Positions 26,622 to 33,949 of a stretch of 64,000 nt of DNA are shown piece after piece. Each line of letters begins with the position of its first letter. Position 1 is the first letter of the stretch. Source of the stretch: Pyxidicoccus parkwaysis (GTDB lineage: Bacteria > Myxococcota > Myxococcia > Myxococcales > Myxococcaceae). The stretch is taken from NCBI RefSeq assembly GCF_017301735.1, contig NZ_CP071090.1:10406001-10470000 (forward strand). The letters are read 5' to 3'. A model generated the notes under the pieces. It ran no database searches, was not told the origin of the DNA, and saw only the letters and a list, made by a program, of their open reading frames with translations. Made by a program: the position numbers and the translations under genes.

Positions 26622-27257
26622 TTACTTCGTCCCGAACAACCGGTCGCCCGCGTCACCGAGGCCCGGGATGATGTACCCGTGCTCGTTGAGCCGCTCATCC
26701 ACGGCGGCCGTGTACACGTGGACGTCCGGGTGGTGCTCGCGCAGGTTCGCCAGGCCCTCGGGGCTCGCGAGCAGACACACGAAGCGCACCGAGCCGGGCT
26801 TGCTCTTCTTCAGCCGCTGCAGCGCCGCCACCGCCGAGTTGCCCGTGGCCAGCATCGGGTCGCACACCACCACGTCGCGGTCCGCGAGCTGCGCGGGCAC
26901 GCGGTAGTAGTACTCCACGGCCGCGAGCGTCTCCGGGTCGCGATACAGGCCGATGTGCCCCACGCGCGCGGACGGCACGAGCTGCAACATGCCGTCGAGG
27001 ATGCCCTGCCCCGCGCGCATGATGGCCACCAGCACCAGCTTCTTCCCGTCCAGCACCGGCGCGTTCATCGTCGCCAGCGGCGTCTGGATTTCCTCGTCGC
27101 GCAGCTTCAGGTCGCGGAAGGCCTCGTACGCCAGCAGCAGCGAGATTTCCTGGAGCAGCGCCCGGAAGGAGGCAGTGCTCGTCTCCACCCGCCGCATCAG
27201 CGTCAGCTTGTGCTTCACCAGCGGATGGTCCACCACGGTGCAGTTCGGGAATTGCAT
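26622..27257 (-). CDS. upp: Uracil phosphoribosyltransferase
   Basis: 211 residues, normal length. Makes UMP from uracil and PRPP. The PRPP-binding loop is [14 protein letters not shown] and the uracil-contact C-terminus is [15 protein letters not shown]. The start, [22 protein letters not shown], is typical of Upp. It is the last gene of a four-gene minus-strand cluster with URC4- and URC1-like genes and mmsA. In the yeast URC pathway the first step is carried out by a UPRTase (Urc6), so this Upp probably works in uracil breakdown as well as salvage. It lies 39 bp after the URC4 gene. Confidence 0.95.
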   Translation of the reverse strand: MQFPNCTVVDHPLVKHKLTLMRRVETSTASFRALLQEISLLLAYEAFRDLKLRDEEIQTPLATMNAPVLDGKKLVLVAIMRAGQGILDGMLQLVPSARVGHIGLYRDPETLAAVEYYYRVPAQLADRDVVVCDPMLATGNSAVAALQRLKKSKPGSVRFVCLLASPEGLANLREHHPDVHVYTAAVDERLNEHGYIIPGLGDAGDRLFGTK

Positions 27258-27296
27258 TGCATTCTCCCTCGGGTCAGCCGTCTCTCTGTCTGTCTT

Positions 27297-28508
27297 TCAG
27301 AACACCGTGCCGTCACTGTCCACGCGGATGGGCGGGACGCCACCGGGCCGCATCTCCGCCGCCACCCGCCGCCCCGCCGTCCACGTGCCTCCTTGCAGCA
27401 CCTTCCCCAGCGGCAATTCCTCCACGCTCATCCCCAGCCGCCCGCGCACCAGCGCCGCCACCCTGTCGAGCAGCGCCACCGTCAGCGCGCGCCACTCGAC
27501 AATGGGCTCGTCACCGGGGTGCAGCGCCACCGTGGTGATTTTCATGTCCTTGGGCACCAGCACGCCCAGGTCCACGAAGAGGCCGCCGTTGCGGTACTCG
27601 GGCAGGCCGGTGAGGCCGTCCAGCTCCGTCACCTGCACGCCGGCCTCGGCCAGCGGCTCCACCAGCGAGTACGTCAGCCACTGCGACAGCTTGTGGAACG
27701 GCACCAGCGCGTCCACGCTCTCCACCGGCCCCAGCGCCGAGTGCGGCCACACGTCGCCCAGGTTGACGGCGTCCACCATGACGCGGCCCGGCCAGATGGG
27801 GCCCAGCACCTCCAGCACCAGCCCGAGCAGCTCCGCGGCCCGCACGCTGCGCCGCTGCGCGGTGATGATGTCCAGCAGCGCGCCCGGACGGGGCAGCACC
27901 TTCGCCAACCCGTGCAGCAGGTGCAGCCGCCCCTCCAGCCCGTCGAGCGGATTGGACTCGGACACCTGCATGCCCTGCGCGAGCGACTCGCGCGTCATCC
28001 GCCCCAGCGCCTCCGCGTCCGCGCGCAGCGGCCGGTCCGGGTCCGACGAGAAGAGCCCGTCCATGAACATGCGGAAGCTGGCCACCGCCAGCCCTTCCGA
28101 GCGCGCCCACGTGCCGCCGCCGCGCTCGCGGTAGCGCCACTTGGGCCCGCTGCCCGCGTCCAGCAGCACGCTCACCACCACCAGGTCCAGCTTCGCGCGC
28201 GCCCGCTCCTGCGGCGACGCGTCCTTCAGCCGCTCCTCCAGCTCCTTCACGCGCGCCACGCCGCCCGCGTCGAAGTGGCCCCAGCGGCTGTGCAGCGGAA
28301 TGTCCAGCTTGGGGTACAGCTCGCGCGTCACGTTGAGCACGGTGTCCACCACCACCGGCAGCTTCGACGGCTCCACGCGGAAGTGCTGCAAGCGCCCCGC
28401 GAGCCCCAAATCCAACAACTGATGGCAGCGCTCGCGGATGGCGGCCGGCGTGCGCAGCCACGCCACGGCGGGAGAGACGTGTGCCCTGCCCAGCTCTTTC
28501 TCAGACAT
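27297..28508 (-). CDS. URC4/Urg3 family (DUF1688) uracil-degradation protein
   Basis: 403 residues, full length for DUF1688. Recognised by its overall shape and blocks such as LGLAGRLQHFRVEPSKL, SRWGHFDAGG and FHKLSQWLTYSL...ELDGLTGLPEYRNGGL. URC4 is required for the reductive-independent uracil catabolic (URC) route in yeasts; its exact reaction is not established as far as I know. No signal peptide; cytoplasmic. Its start overlaps the end of the URC1-like gene by 8 bases, so the two are translationally coupled, and upp follows after 39 bp. Confidence 0.88.
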   Translation of the reverse strand: MSEKELGRAHVSPAVAWLRTPAAIRERCHQLLDLGLAGRLQHFRVEPSKLPVVVDTVLNVTRELYPKLDIPLHSRWGHFDAGGVARVKELEERLKDASPQERARAKLDLVVVSVLLDAGSGPKWRYRERGGGTWARSEGLAVASFRMFMDGLFSSDPDRPLRADAEALGRMTRESLAQGMQVSESNPLDGLEGRLHLLHGLAKVLPRPGALLDIITAQRRSVRAAELLGLVLEVLGPIWPGRVMVDAVNLGDVWPHSALGPVESVDALVPFHKLSQWLTYSLVEPLAEAGVQVTELDGLTGLPEYRNGGLFVDLGVLVPKDMKITTVALHPGDEPIVEWRALTVALLDRVAALVRGRLGMSVEELPLGKVLQGGTWTAGRRVAAEMRPGGVPPIRVDSDGTVF

Positions 28509-29754
28509 CGAGTCCCCGTCCCTTCACCTGTGTCAGCGCCTCCGCGTCCGCCACCGGTCCCTTGGTGAAGTAGCCCGCGGCCTTCTTCGCCTCCATCTCC
28601 ACCTTCGCGTCGGCGGGGATGAGCTCCTCCGGAATCGGAACCCGCTCCAGGATTTCGATGCCCGAGCTCACAATCGCGTCGTGCTTCATGTCGCTCATCG
28701 ACACGAAGCGGTGGATGCGGGTGATGCCCAGCCAGTGCAGCACGTCCGGCATCAGCTCCTGGAAGCGCATGTCCTGCACGCCGGCCACGCACTCGGTGCG
28801 ATGGAAGTAGGTGGCCGCCGAGTCGCCACCCTCCTGCCGTTTGCGCGCGTTGTAGACGAGGAACTTCGTCACCTCGCCCAGCGCGCGGCCCTCCTTGCGC
28901 AGGTACACGATGAGGCCCGAGCCACCGTTCTGCGCCTGGCGCACGCACTCCTCGATGCCGTGCACCAGGTACGGCCGGCACGTGCAGATGTCGCTGCCGA
29001 ACACGTCCGAGCCGTTGCACTCGTCGTGCACGCGCGCCGCGAGCGGGATGTTCTTGTCCGCCAGCGAGGCGATTTCGCCAAAGACATACAGCGTGAGCCC
29101 GCCGATGGGCGGCAGGAAGACGTGCAGGTCCGGGCGCGTAATCAGCTCGGGGAACATGCCGCCCGTCTGCTCGAAGAGGCCGCGGCGCAGCGCGCTCTCC
29201 GTCAGCCCGAAGCGCTTGGCGATTCCCGGCAGGTACCACACCGGCTCCACCGCCGCCTTCGTCACCTTCACGTCGCCGTTGGCCGCGAGCAAATCCCCGT
29301 CCGGCTTCAGGCGCCCGGCTTCGATTGCGTCGCGAATCTCCGGCAGGTTGATGTGCGCCTTGGTGACGGCGATGGTGGGCCGGAAGTCGATGTCCTGCTC
29401 CGAGTACGCGCGGAAGACCTGCGGCGCAATCGCGCCCCACGGGTCCAGCGAGACGATGCGCGCCGGGTCGCTCCACGAGGGGTACGGCCCCACCTGCGCG
29501 GCGGGCGAGGTGTTCTTCAAGTCTGCGCGGTGGTCCTGCGGCAGTTGGCCGGCGGCCACGGCGAGCGCGCGGTACACGGAGTAGGCACCGGAGTGCGTGC
29601 CGATGACGTTGCGGTGCGCGGGCTCGGTGAGGGTGGCCACCACGGGGCCCCGGCGCAGCGGCTCGGCGTCTCCCCAACGGATTGGGACTCCCGGAGTGTC
29701 ACCATCGGGGTGCGAGGTGAGCCGGATGTGATTGACGGGCTTCTTGTCTGCCAT
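28501..29754 (-). CDS. GTP cyclohydrolase II-like protein, URC1/Urg1 type
   Basis: 417 residues from ATG 29754, preceded by AAGGAGG; longer frames upstream have no ribosome site. The RibA-type core is visible: zinc ligands in GSDICTCRPYL (two Cys) with the upstream Cys of VHDECNGSDVFG, and the catalytic region IVYLRKEGRALGEVTKF. It is much longer than riboflavin RibA (about 200 residues), with about 200 extra N-terminal residues as in URC1. Adjacency to DUF1688 and upp supports a role in uracil breakdown rather than flavin synthesis. In the URC route it is thought to act on a uracil nucleotide-derived ring. Confidence 0.9.
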   Translation of the reverse strand: MADKKPVNHIRLTSHPDGDTPGVPIRWGDAEPLRRGPVVATLTEPAHRNVIGTHSGAYSVYRALAVAAGQLPQDHRADLKNTSPAAQVGPYPSWSDPARIVSLDPWGAIAPQVFRAYSEQDIDFRPTIAVTKAHINLPEIRDAIEAGRLKPDGDLLAANGDVKVTKAAVEPVWYLPGIAKRFGLTESALRRGLFEQTGGMFPELITRPDLHVFLPPIGGLTLYVFGEIASLADKNIPLAARVHDECNGSDVFGSDICTCRPYLVHGIEECVRQAQNGGSGLIVYLRKEGRALGEVTKFLVYNARKRQEGGDSAATYFHRTECVAGVQDMRFQELMPDVLHWLGITRIHRFVSMSDMKHDAIVSSGIEILERVPIPEELIPADAKVEMEAKKAAGYFTKGPVADAEALTQVKGRGLDV

Positions 29755-29825
29755 GGGAGCGCCCTCCTTGCGGGCGCGGGAGTCGTTCGAGCGCGAGATG
29801 TGGAAACGCGAAGAGGGAAGGCGGC

Positions 29826-31310
29826 TCAGCTCATCCACGAGCCGTCGGTGCGAGCCGACCACTTGCGGGTGACCTTCTTCTGCGCCGTCCAGAAGTCGAG
29901 GCTGGACGGACCGGTGATGTCGCCGTGTCCGAAGCGCGAGTCACCGGTACCACCGAAGGAGAAGGGCTCGCGCGGCACGGGCACGCCCACGTTGACGCCC
30001 ACCATGCCGGCGCGCGCGTGCTCCACCACCATCTGCGCCACGGCGCCGTTGGTGGTGAAGATGGAGGCCGCGTTTCCGTACGGCGACGCGTTCTCGATTT
30101 CGAGCGCCGCGGACAGCGTGGGCACGCGGATGATGGAGAGCACCGGGCCGAACAGCTCGCGCTTCGCGGCCTCCATGTCCGGACGCACGCCGTCCAGCAG
30201 CGTGGGCCCGAGCCAGTTGCCCCCGGCCCACAGCTCTCCGGCGGGCCGCTTGCCGCGCCCGTCGAGCACCACGCGCGCGCCCTCTGCTTCCGCGCGGGCG
30301 ATGGCCGTCTCGAGCCGGTCCACCGAGCCCCGGTCGATGAGGGCGCCCATGCCGGGGCCGACCTCCAGCTTCGCGGCGCGGCGGGTGATTTCCTTCACCA
30401 GCGGCTCCACGTCACCGACGGCGAGCAGCACGCTGGCGGCCATGCAGCGCTGGCCCGCGCAGCCGGTGAACGAGTCCACCACGGCCTGCGGCGTGAGGTC
30501 CGGGTCCGCGTCGGGGACGACGATGACGTGGTTCTTCGCGCTGCCGAGCGCGAGCACGCGCTTGCCGCGCTTGCAGCCCTCCGCGTAGATGTGGCGCGCG
30601 ACGGCGGACGAGCCCACGAAGCCGATGGCCTGCACGTCCGGATGCGCGACCAGCGCATCCACCGCTTCCTTCCCACCGTGGACGATGGAGAAGACGCCGG
30701 GCGGGAAGCCGGCCTCGCGCATGAGCTCGCCGAGCCCGCACGCGGTGAGGGGCACCTTCTCGGAGGGCTTGAGGATGAAGGCGTTGCCCAGCGTGACGGC
30801 GATGGGGAACATCCACATCGGCACCATGGCCGGGAAGTTGAACGGGGTGATTCCGGCGACGATGCCGAGCGGCTCGCGGCGGAACTCGCAGGTGACGCCG
30901 CGGCTGACCTCCATGTGGCCGCCGGTGTCGAGGTTCTGCAGCGAGAGGGCGAAGTCGCAGACCTCCATGCCCTTGAGGAGCCCGGCGCGGCCTTCGGCCA
31001 CCGTCTTGCCGGCCTCGCTCGCGGCGAGGTTGGCGAGCCGGTCGAGGTCTCTCTCGAGGAGCATGCGGAAGCGGTGGAGGAACTGGGTGCGCTCGCGCAG
31101 CGGGGTGTTGCGCCAGAGGGCGGCTGCGGGCTTCGCGGCCTCCACGACCTGGGCGACTCCGGCCGCCTGCGTCAGCGGGACACGACCAATGACAGTGCCC
31201 GTGTACGGGCTGCGGACATCAAGCAGCGAGGCGCCGGCCGGCGCCTGCCATTCCCCTCCTACCAGGTTGCGACAAGGAACAACGCTCTCAGGAAGCTGGA
31301 TGAAGGACAC
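29826..31310 (-). CDS. mmsA: CoA-acylating (methyl)malonate-semialdehyde dehydrogenase
   Basis: About 494 residues. Aldehyde dehydrogenase fold with FNFPAMVPMWMFP, the MmsA signature around the nucleophile (SFTGCAGQRCMA), and PFSFGGTGDSRFGHGD near the end. MmsA converts malonate or methylmalonate semialdehyde, NAD and CoA to acetyl- or propionyl-CoA. First gene of the uracil cluster, 71 bp upstream of the URC1-like gene. The URC pathway releases 3-hydroxypropionate; oxidation to malonate semialdehyde would feed this enzyme. The start is unsure: GTG 31310 or TTG 31316, neither with a strong ribosome site. Confidence 0.92.
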   Translation of the reverse strand: MSFIQLPESVVPCRNLVGGEWQAPAGASLLDVRSPYTGTVIGRVPLTQAAGVAQVVEAAKPAAALWRNTPLRERTQFLHRFRMLLERDLDRLANLAASEAGKTVAEGRAGLLKGMEVCDFALSLQNLDTGGHMEVSRGVTCEFRREPLGIVAGITPFNFPAMVPMWMFPIAVTLGNAFILKPSEKVPLTACGLGELMREAGFPPGVFSIVHGGKEAVDALVAHPDVQAIGFVGSSAVARHIYAEGCKRGKRVLALGSAKNHVIVVPDADPDLTPQAVVDSFTGCAGQRCMAASVLLAVGDVEPLVKEITRRAAKLEVGPGMGALIDRGSVDRLETAIARAEAEGARVVLDGRGKRPAGELWAGGNWLGPTLLDGVRPDMEAAKRELFGPVLSIIRVPTLSAALEIENASPYGNAASIFTTNGAVAQMVVEHARAGMVGVNVGVPVPREPFSFGGTGDSRFGHGDITGPSSLDFWTAQKKVTRKWSARTDGSWMS

Positions 31311-31502
31311 GCGCAACCCCCCAGGCTCACGTGATCGAGGTGTGGCCCATCATAGCCGCGAGCGCCGAGAGAGCGGCAACCCGGGCCGGGTACGGGTCAT
31401 TCGTGAATCAGTCGACTGTCACGCCTCCAGACAGGCGGACTGCCTGAAAGCGGACCAATGCAGAGCGTCAATTGTCGACGGATTCGAGGGGTTTCGCGTG
31501 GA

Positions 31503-31913
31503 TCAGACGCGGTGCGGCGTCTCGGTGAAGGCGCGCAGTTTCGAGAGGGTGGCGGAGTCATCCGCGTCGGGGTGGAGGCCTGCGGCCAGGGCCTCGGAGT
31601 AGAGCGCGAGGGCGAAGTGGAAGCGGGCGGAGGCGGTGTCCGGCTGCCCCTGCTGCTGGAGCAGCTCGCCCTCCTCGGCGACCAGGCGGGCGAGGACCTT
31701 CACGCGAGTGGGGCTGCCGAGCAGGCGCGCGGTGGACGCGGGGTCCGCGAGCATCAGAGCGCCGTATTCCATGCCGAGGATGGAGAGCGCGGTGTCGTGG
31801 ATGAGCTTCTGCGCGTCCGCGAACTTCTGCTCCCGGCGGGCCTTGAGGATGCGGGAGAGCGCGGCGGCGAACTCCTCGATGAGCTGCTCGATGTAGTCCT
31901 TGCGGATGGACAT
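31503..31913 (-). CDS. Small helical protein, DUF6483-like
   Basis: 136 residues, almost wholly helical and TPR-like, opening MSIRKDYIEQLIEEFAAAL. No catalytic motif, signal or membrane helix. I associate this pattern with DUF6483 proteins of unknown role. It follows a putative T6SS immunity gene by 45 bp on the same strand but is not obviously related to it. About 190 bp separates it from mmsA. Confidence 0.65.
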   Translation of the reverse strand: MSIRKDYIEQLIEEFAAALSRILKARREQKFADAQKLIHDTALSILGMEYGALMLADPASTARLLGSPTRVKVLARLVAEEGELLQQQGQPDTASARFHFALALYSEALAAGLHPDADDSATLSKLRAFTETPHRV

Positions 31914-31958
31914 GGCGCAGTAAGGGTAATGGCGACGCGGGGCGGGTGCACGTGTGCT

Positions 31959-32633
31959 TCAGGTCGCCCACCAGTCGCGCCGGGACCAGGTGGAGAGCAC
32001 GTGGTAGCCCGTGGGGGTCTGGAAGTAGCGGAGCCAGCGACTGTCCTTCTCGTCACGTCCACGGAGGAATGAGTCCATGTCCGTGCTGCTCAGGAGGTCC
32101 TTGGACACCATGTAGAACCCCCGCGAGGGCCGCTTCGGCAACCCCTCCGAGCGCCACTTCGCGATGAGCTGGTCCGCATCAAGCGACTCTATCGAGTGCC
32201 ACCCCGGCCCACTGGCGCAGGCCTTCACGCCGCAGGTGTTGACGTAGTCGCACATGAAGCGCTCGAACCACTCGCCCTCCGCCATTCCGTTCGGGGTGAC
32301 GTACGGCACCTGGGAATCCGTTTCCAGGGACAAGCAGGTCGCTTCCGCCCTTCGCAAGAACCCCAGGTACAGGGTCGCGCGGATGGACATGACGTCGTAC
32401 GTGATTGCCACTCCATCCCATGTCCGAGCCAGCTCCAGCGCATGCGCATCACTCTGGACTGGCTGGTCATTGGGGAAGTCCACGTCGAAACTCTTCGAAT
32501 CAGGGTCCCATAGAATTCGAAGAGCGCGACGAGCGATGAACCGGTGCGAGGCCCGGAGCAACTGGCTCTGGTTGACTGCCTGCTCCAGCGAAAGCGGCAC
32601 AGCGGACATCTGGAACCATGGGGGTGAGCTCAT
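31959..32633 (-). CDS. Putative immunity-type protein A, T6SS island
   Basis: 224 residues, cytoplasmic, no known domain recognised. It shares its layout with the next gene upstream (32694-33356): an N-terminal helix, a repeated block (ARTWDGVAITYD here, ARAWQGVAIYFE there), a region beginning with beta strands, and a final segment about a residue or two from tyrosine/histidine-rich ends. Two linked paralogs placed after a VgrG-coupled nuclease gene suggest immunity proteins. This is inference from context; no experimental family was recognised. Confidence 0.55.
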   Translation of the reverse strand: MSSPPWFQMSAVPLSLEQAVNQSQLLRASHRFIARRALRILWDPDSKSFDVDFPNDQPVQSDAHALELARTWDGVAITYDVMSIRATLYLGFLRRAEATCLSLETDSQVPYVTPNGMAEGEWFERFMCDYVNTCGVKACASGPGWHSIESLDADQLIAKWRSEGLPKRPSRGFYMVSKDLLSSTDMDSFLRGRDEKDSRWLRYFQTPTGYHVLSTWSRRDWWAT

Positions 32634-32693
32634 GACGAGGGCACTCCTATTCCTTCTCGAACGTGAGTGTGCGGCTGAAGCACCGCACGTGCC

Positions 32694-33356
32694 TCAGTCC
32701 GCCTCCGGGGTGCCCATGCTCTTGTGGGTGATGACGACGTAGTCCCCGCGACGGTCGACACGGTAGGCAGCGGTTGGCATGGAGACGACGCGGACCGGTG
32801 TCGTGAAACGAGTCACGTGGGTCGCGAGAAGGGTTGGCACGAAGCGTCCCTGGGCAATCCTCTCGAGCTCTCCGGCAACCTCCTCCTGGCTCATCGTCCG
32901 CAGTGGTGGCTCACGTCTGAGGAAGCAGAACTCGGACTGGAGCGCCTGGCCGACGGAGATGAATAGCTCCTGGGCCGCCTCCCATGATGGAGCATGCTCA
33001 CGCTGGAGGTTGAACAGGGTCGAGTTCTCGCAGAGCGCCACCGTAGTGGCAGCCGGGCCCTCGTCGTTCCAGACGACGATGGACAGAGAGCCGAGAACGT
33101 CTTCGCGGGGGTATTCGAAGTAGATGGCAACACCCTGCCACGCTCGCGCCCGCTCCAGCGCCTCGTCGAGGTTCTTGAAGCGCGCCGACTCTCCGGTCCA
33201 GACGTACCGCCCGAGCTTCGGCTCGAAGGCCAGTGCCTCGCAGGGGGCACTCGCCCACCTTGCACCGTTCTCATGAAGGAGAGGCACGACGCACGAGAAG
33301 ATCTGCTCACGCGTCAGGCGTACCCGGGCATAGAGCGCGTAGTAATCGCTGGCCAT
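32694..33356 (-). CDS. Putative immunity-type protein B, T6SS island
   Basis: 220 residues, cytoplasmic. Starts 20 bp after the nuclease candidate ends, the place where cognate immunity genes usually sit. It has a mix of beta strands and helices, the block ERARAWQGVAIYFEY shared with protein A, and a C-terminal beta segment YRVDRRGDYVVITHKS. No recognised Pfam-type signature. The close spacing makes this the better candidate for the cognate immunity factor, with protein A as a possible orphan paralog. Confidence 0.6.
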   Translation of the reverse strand: MASDYYALYARVRLTREQIFSCVVPLLHENGARWASAPCEALAFEPKLGRYVWTGESARFKNLDEALERARAWQGVAIYFEYPREDVLGSLSIVVWNDEGPAATTVALCENSTLFNLQREHAPSWEAAQELFISVGQALQSEFCFLRREPPLRTMSQEEVAGELERIAQGRFVPTLLATHVTRFTTPVRVVSMPTAAYRVDRRGDYVVITHKSMGTPEAD

Positions 33357-33376
33357 CGGTCGCTCCTGGGTAGGCG

Positions 33377-33949
33377 TCAGATGACGATGATGTCCTGGGG
33401 AGCAAGGCCTCTGCGCGTCAACTCACGAACGGCCATGGGTGTCCCTGCTCCCTGCTGAAGCTTGTACACGAGCGTCGCTCCGAGCTGGACGCAGAGCTCC
33501 TGCAAGGCATTGAACTGCACGTCCTTGATGTTCGCATTGCCCGACTTCACTTCCACCACCTTCAGGACACGTCCCTCCTTGCTACGGATGACGTGGTCGA
33601 GTTCCCGGTCCCTGCGTCCGCACTTCTTGCAGACCATGTAGAGCTTGGAGGCGTCGTTGGGTCCGGACATGTCGTTGCCGTCCGCCACCTGATTGTGCTC
33701 GGCCGCGCGGCCCTCGAAGAGAAAACCATTGGCGGAGTCCAGGTCTCCGTCCTTCTCCGCCACGGAGGCGGATCGACGCAGGCGTTGGTGCTTCTGTTCG
33801 ACTGTGTAGCTCTGCCGGGGCGCACGGACTTCCCACGCGTGGATGCAGGGAGGTGCCTTGAGTTCGGGTGGCTTCTCCAACTCGGCGGCGCTACCCGACG
33901 GCCCGCCTTGCTCCTTCTGGATGGAAGCGCCCTTGAAGTTGATGGTCAT
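33377..33949 (-). CDS. Candidate T6SS nuclease effector, PD-(D/E)xK type
   Basis: 190 residues from ATG 33949, which overlaps the vgrG stop as ATGA. The C-terminal half shows a restriction-endonuclease-like core: Asp in RELDHVIRSKEG, then VVEVKSGNA with the E-x-K pair 13 residues on, followed by helix FNALQELCVQLGA and strand TLVYKL. Just before it, CKKCGRR may be one half of a zinc site. The N-terminal 90 residues are Gln/Glu/Pro-rich and likely flexible. Coupling to vgrG and a following pair of small genes suggest a DNase delivered on the VgrG spike. Function is predicted from the motif and context. Confidence 0.68.
   Translation of the reverse strand: MTINFKGASIQKEQGGPSGSAAELEKPPELKAPPCIHAWEVRAPRQSYTVEQKHQRLRRSASVAEKDGDLDSANGFLFEGRAAEHNQVADGNDMSGPNDASKLYMVCKKCGRRDRELDHVIRSKEGRVLKVVEVKSGNANIKDVQFNALQELCVQLGATLVYKLQQGAGTPMAVRELTRRGLAPQDIIVI

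Noticed and set aside
26241-28568. A 775-codon plus-strand frame over upp and the URC4 gene
   Set aside because: His/Arg/Gln-rich shadow; both minus-strand genes are recognised full-length families.
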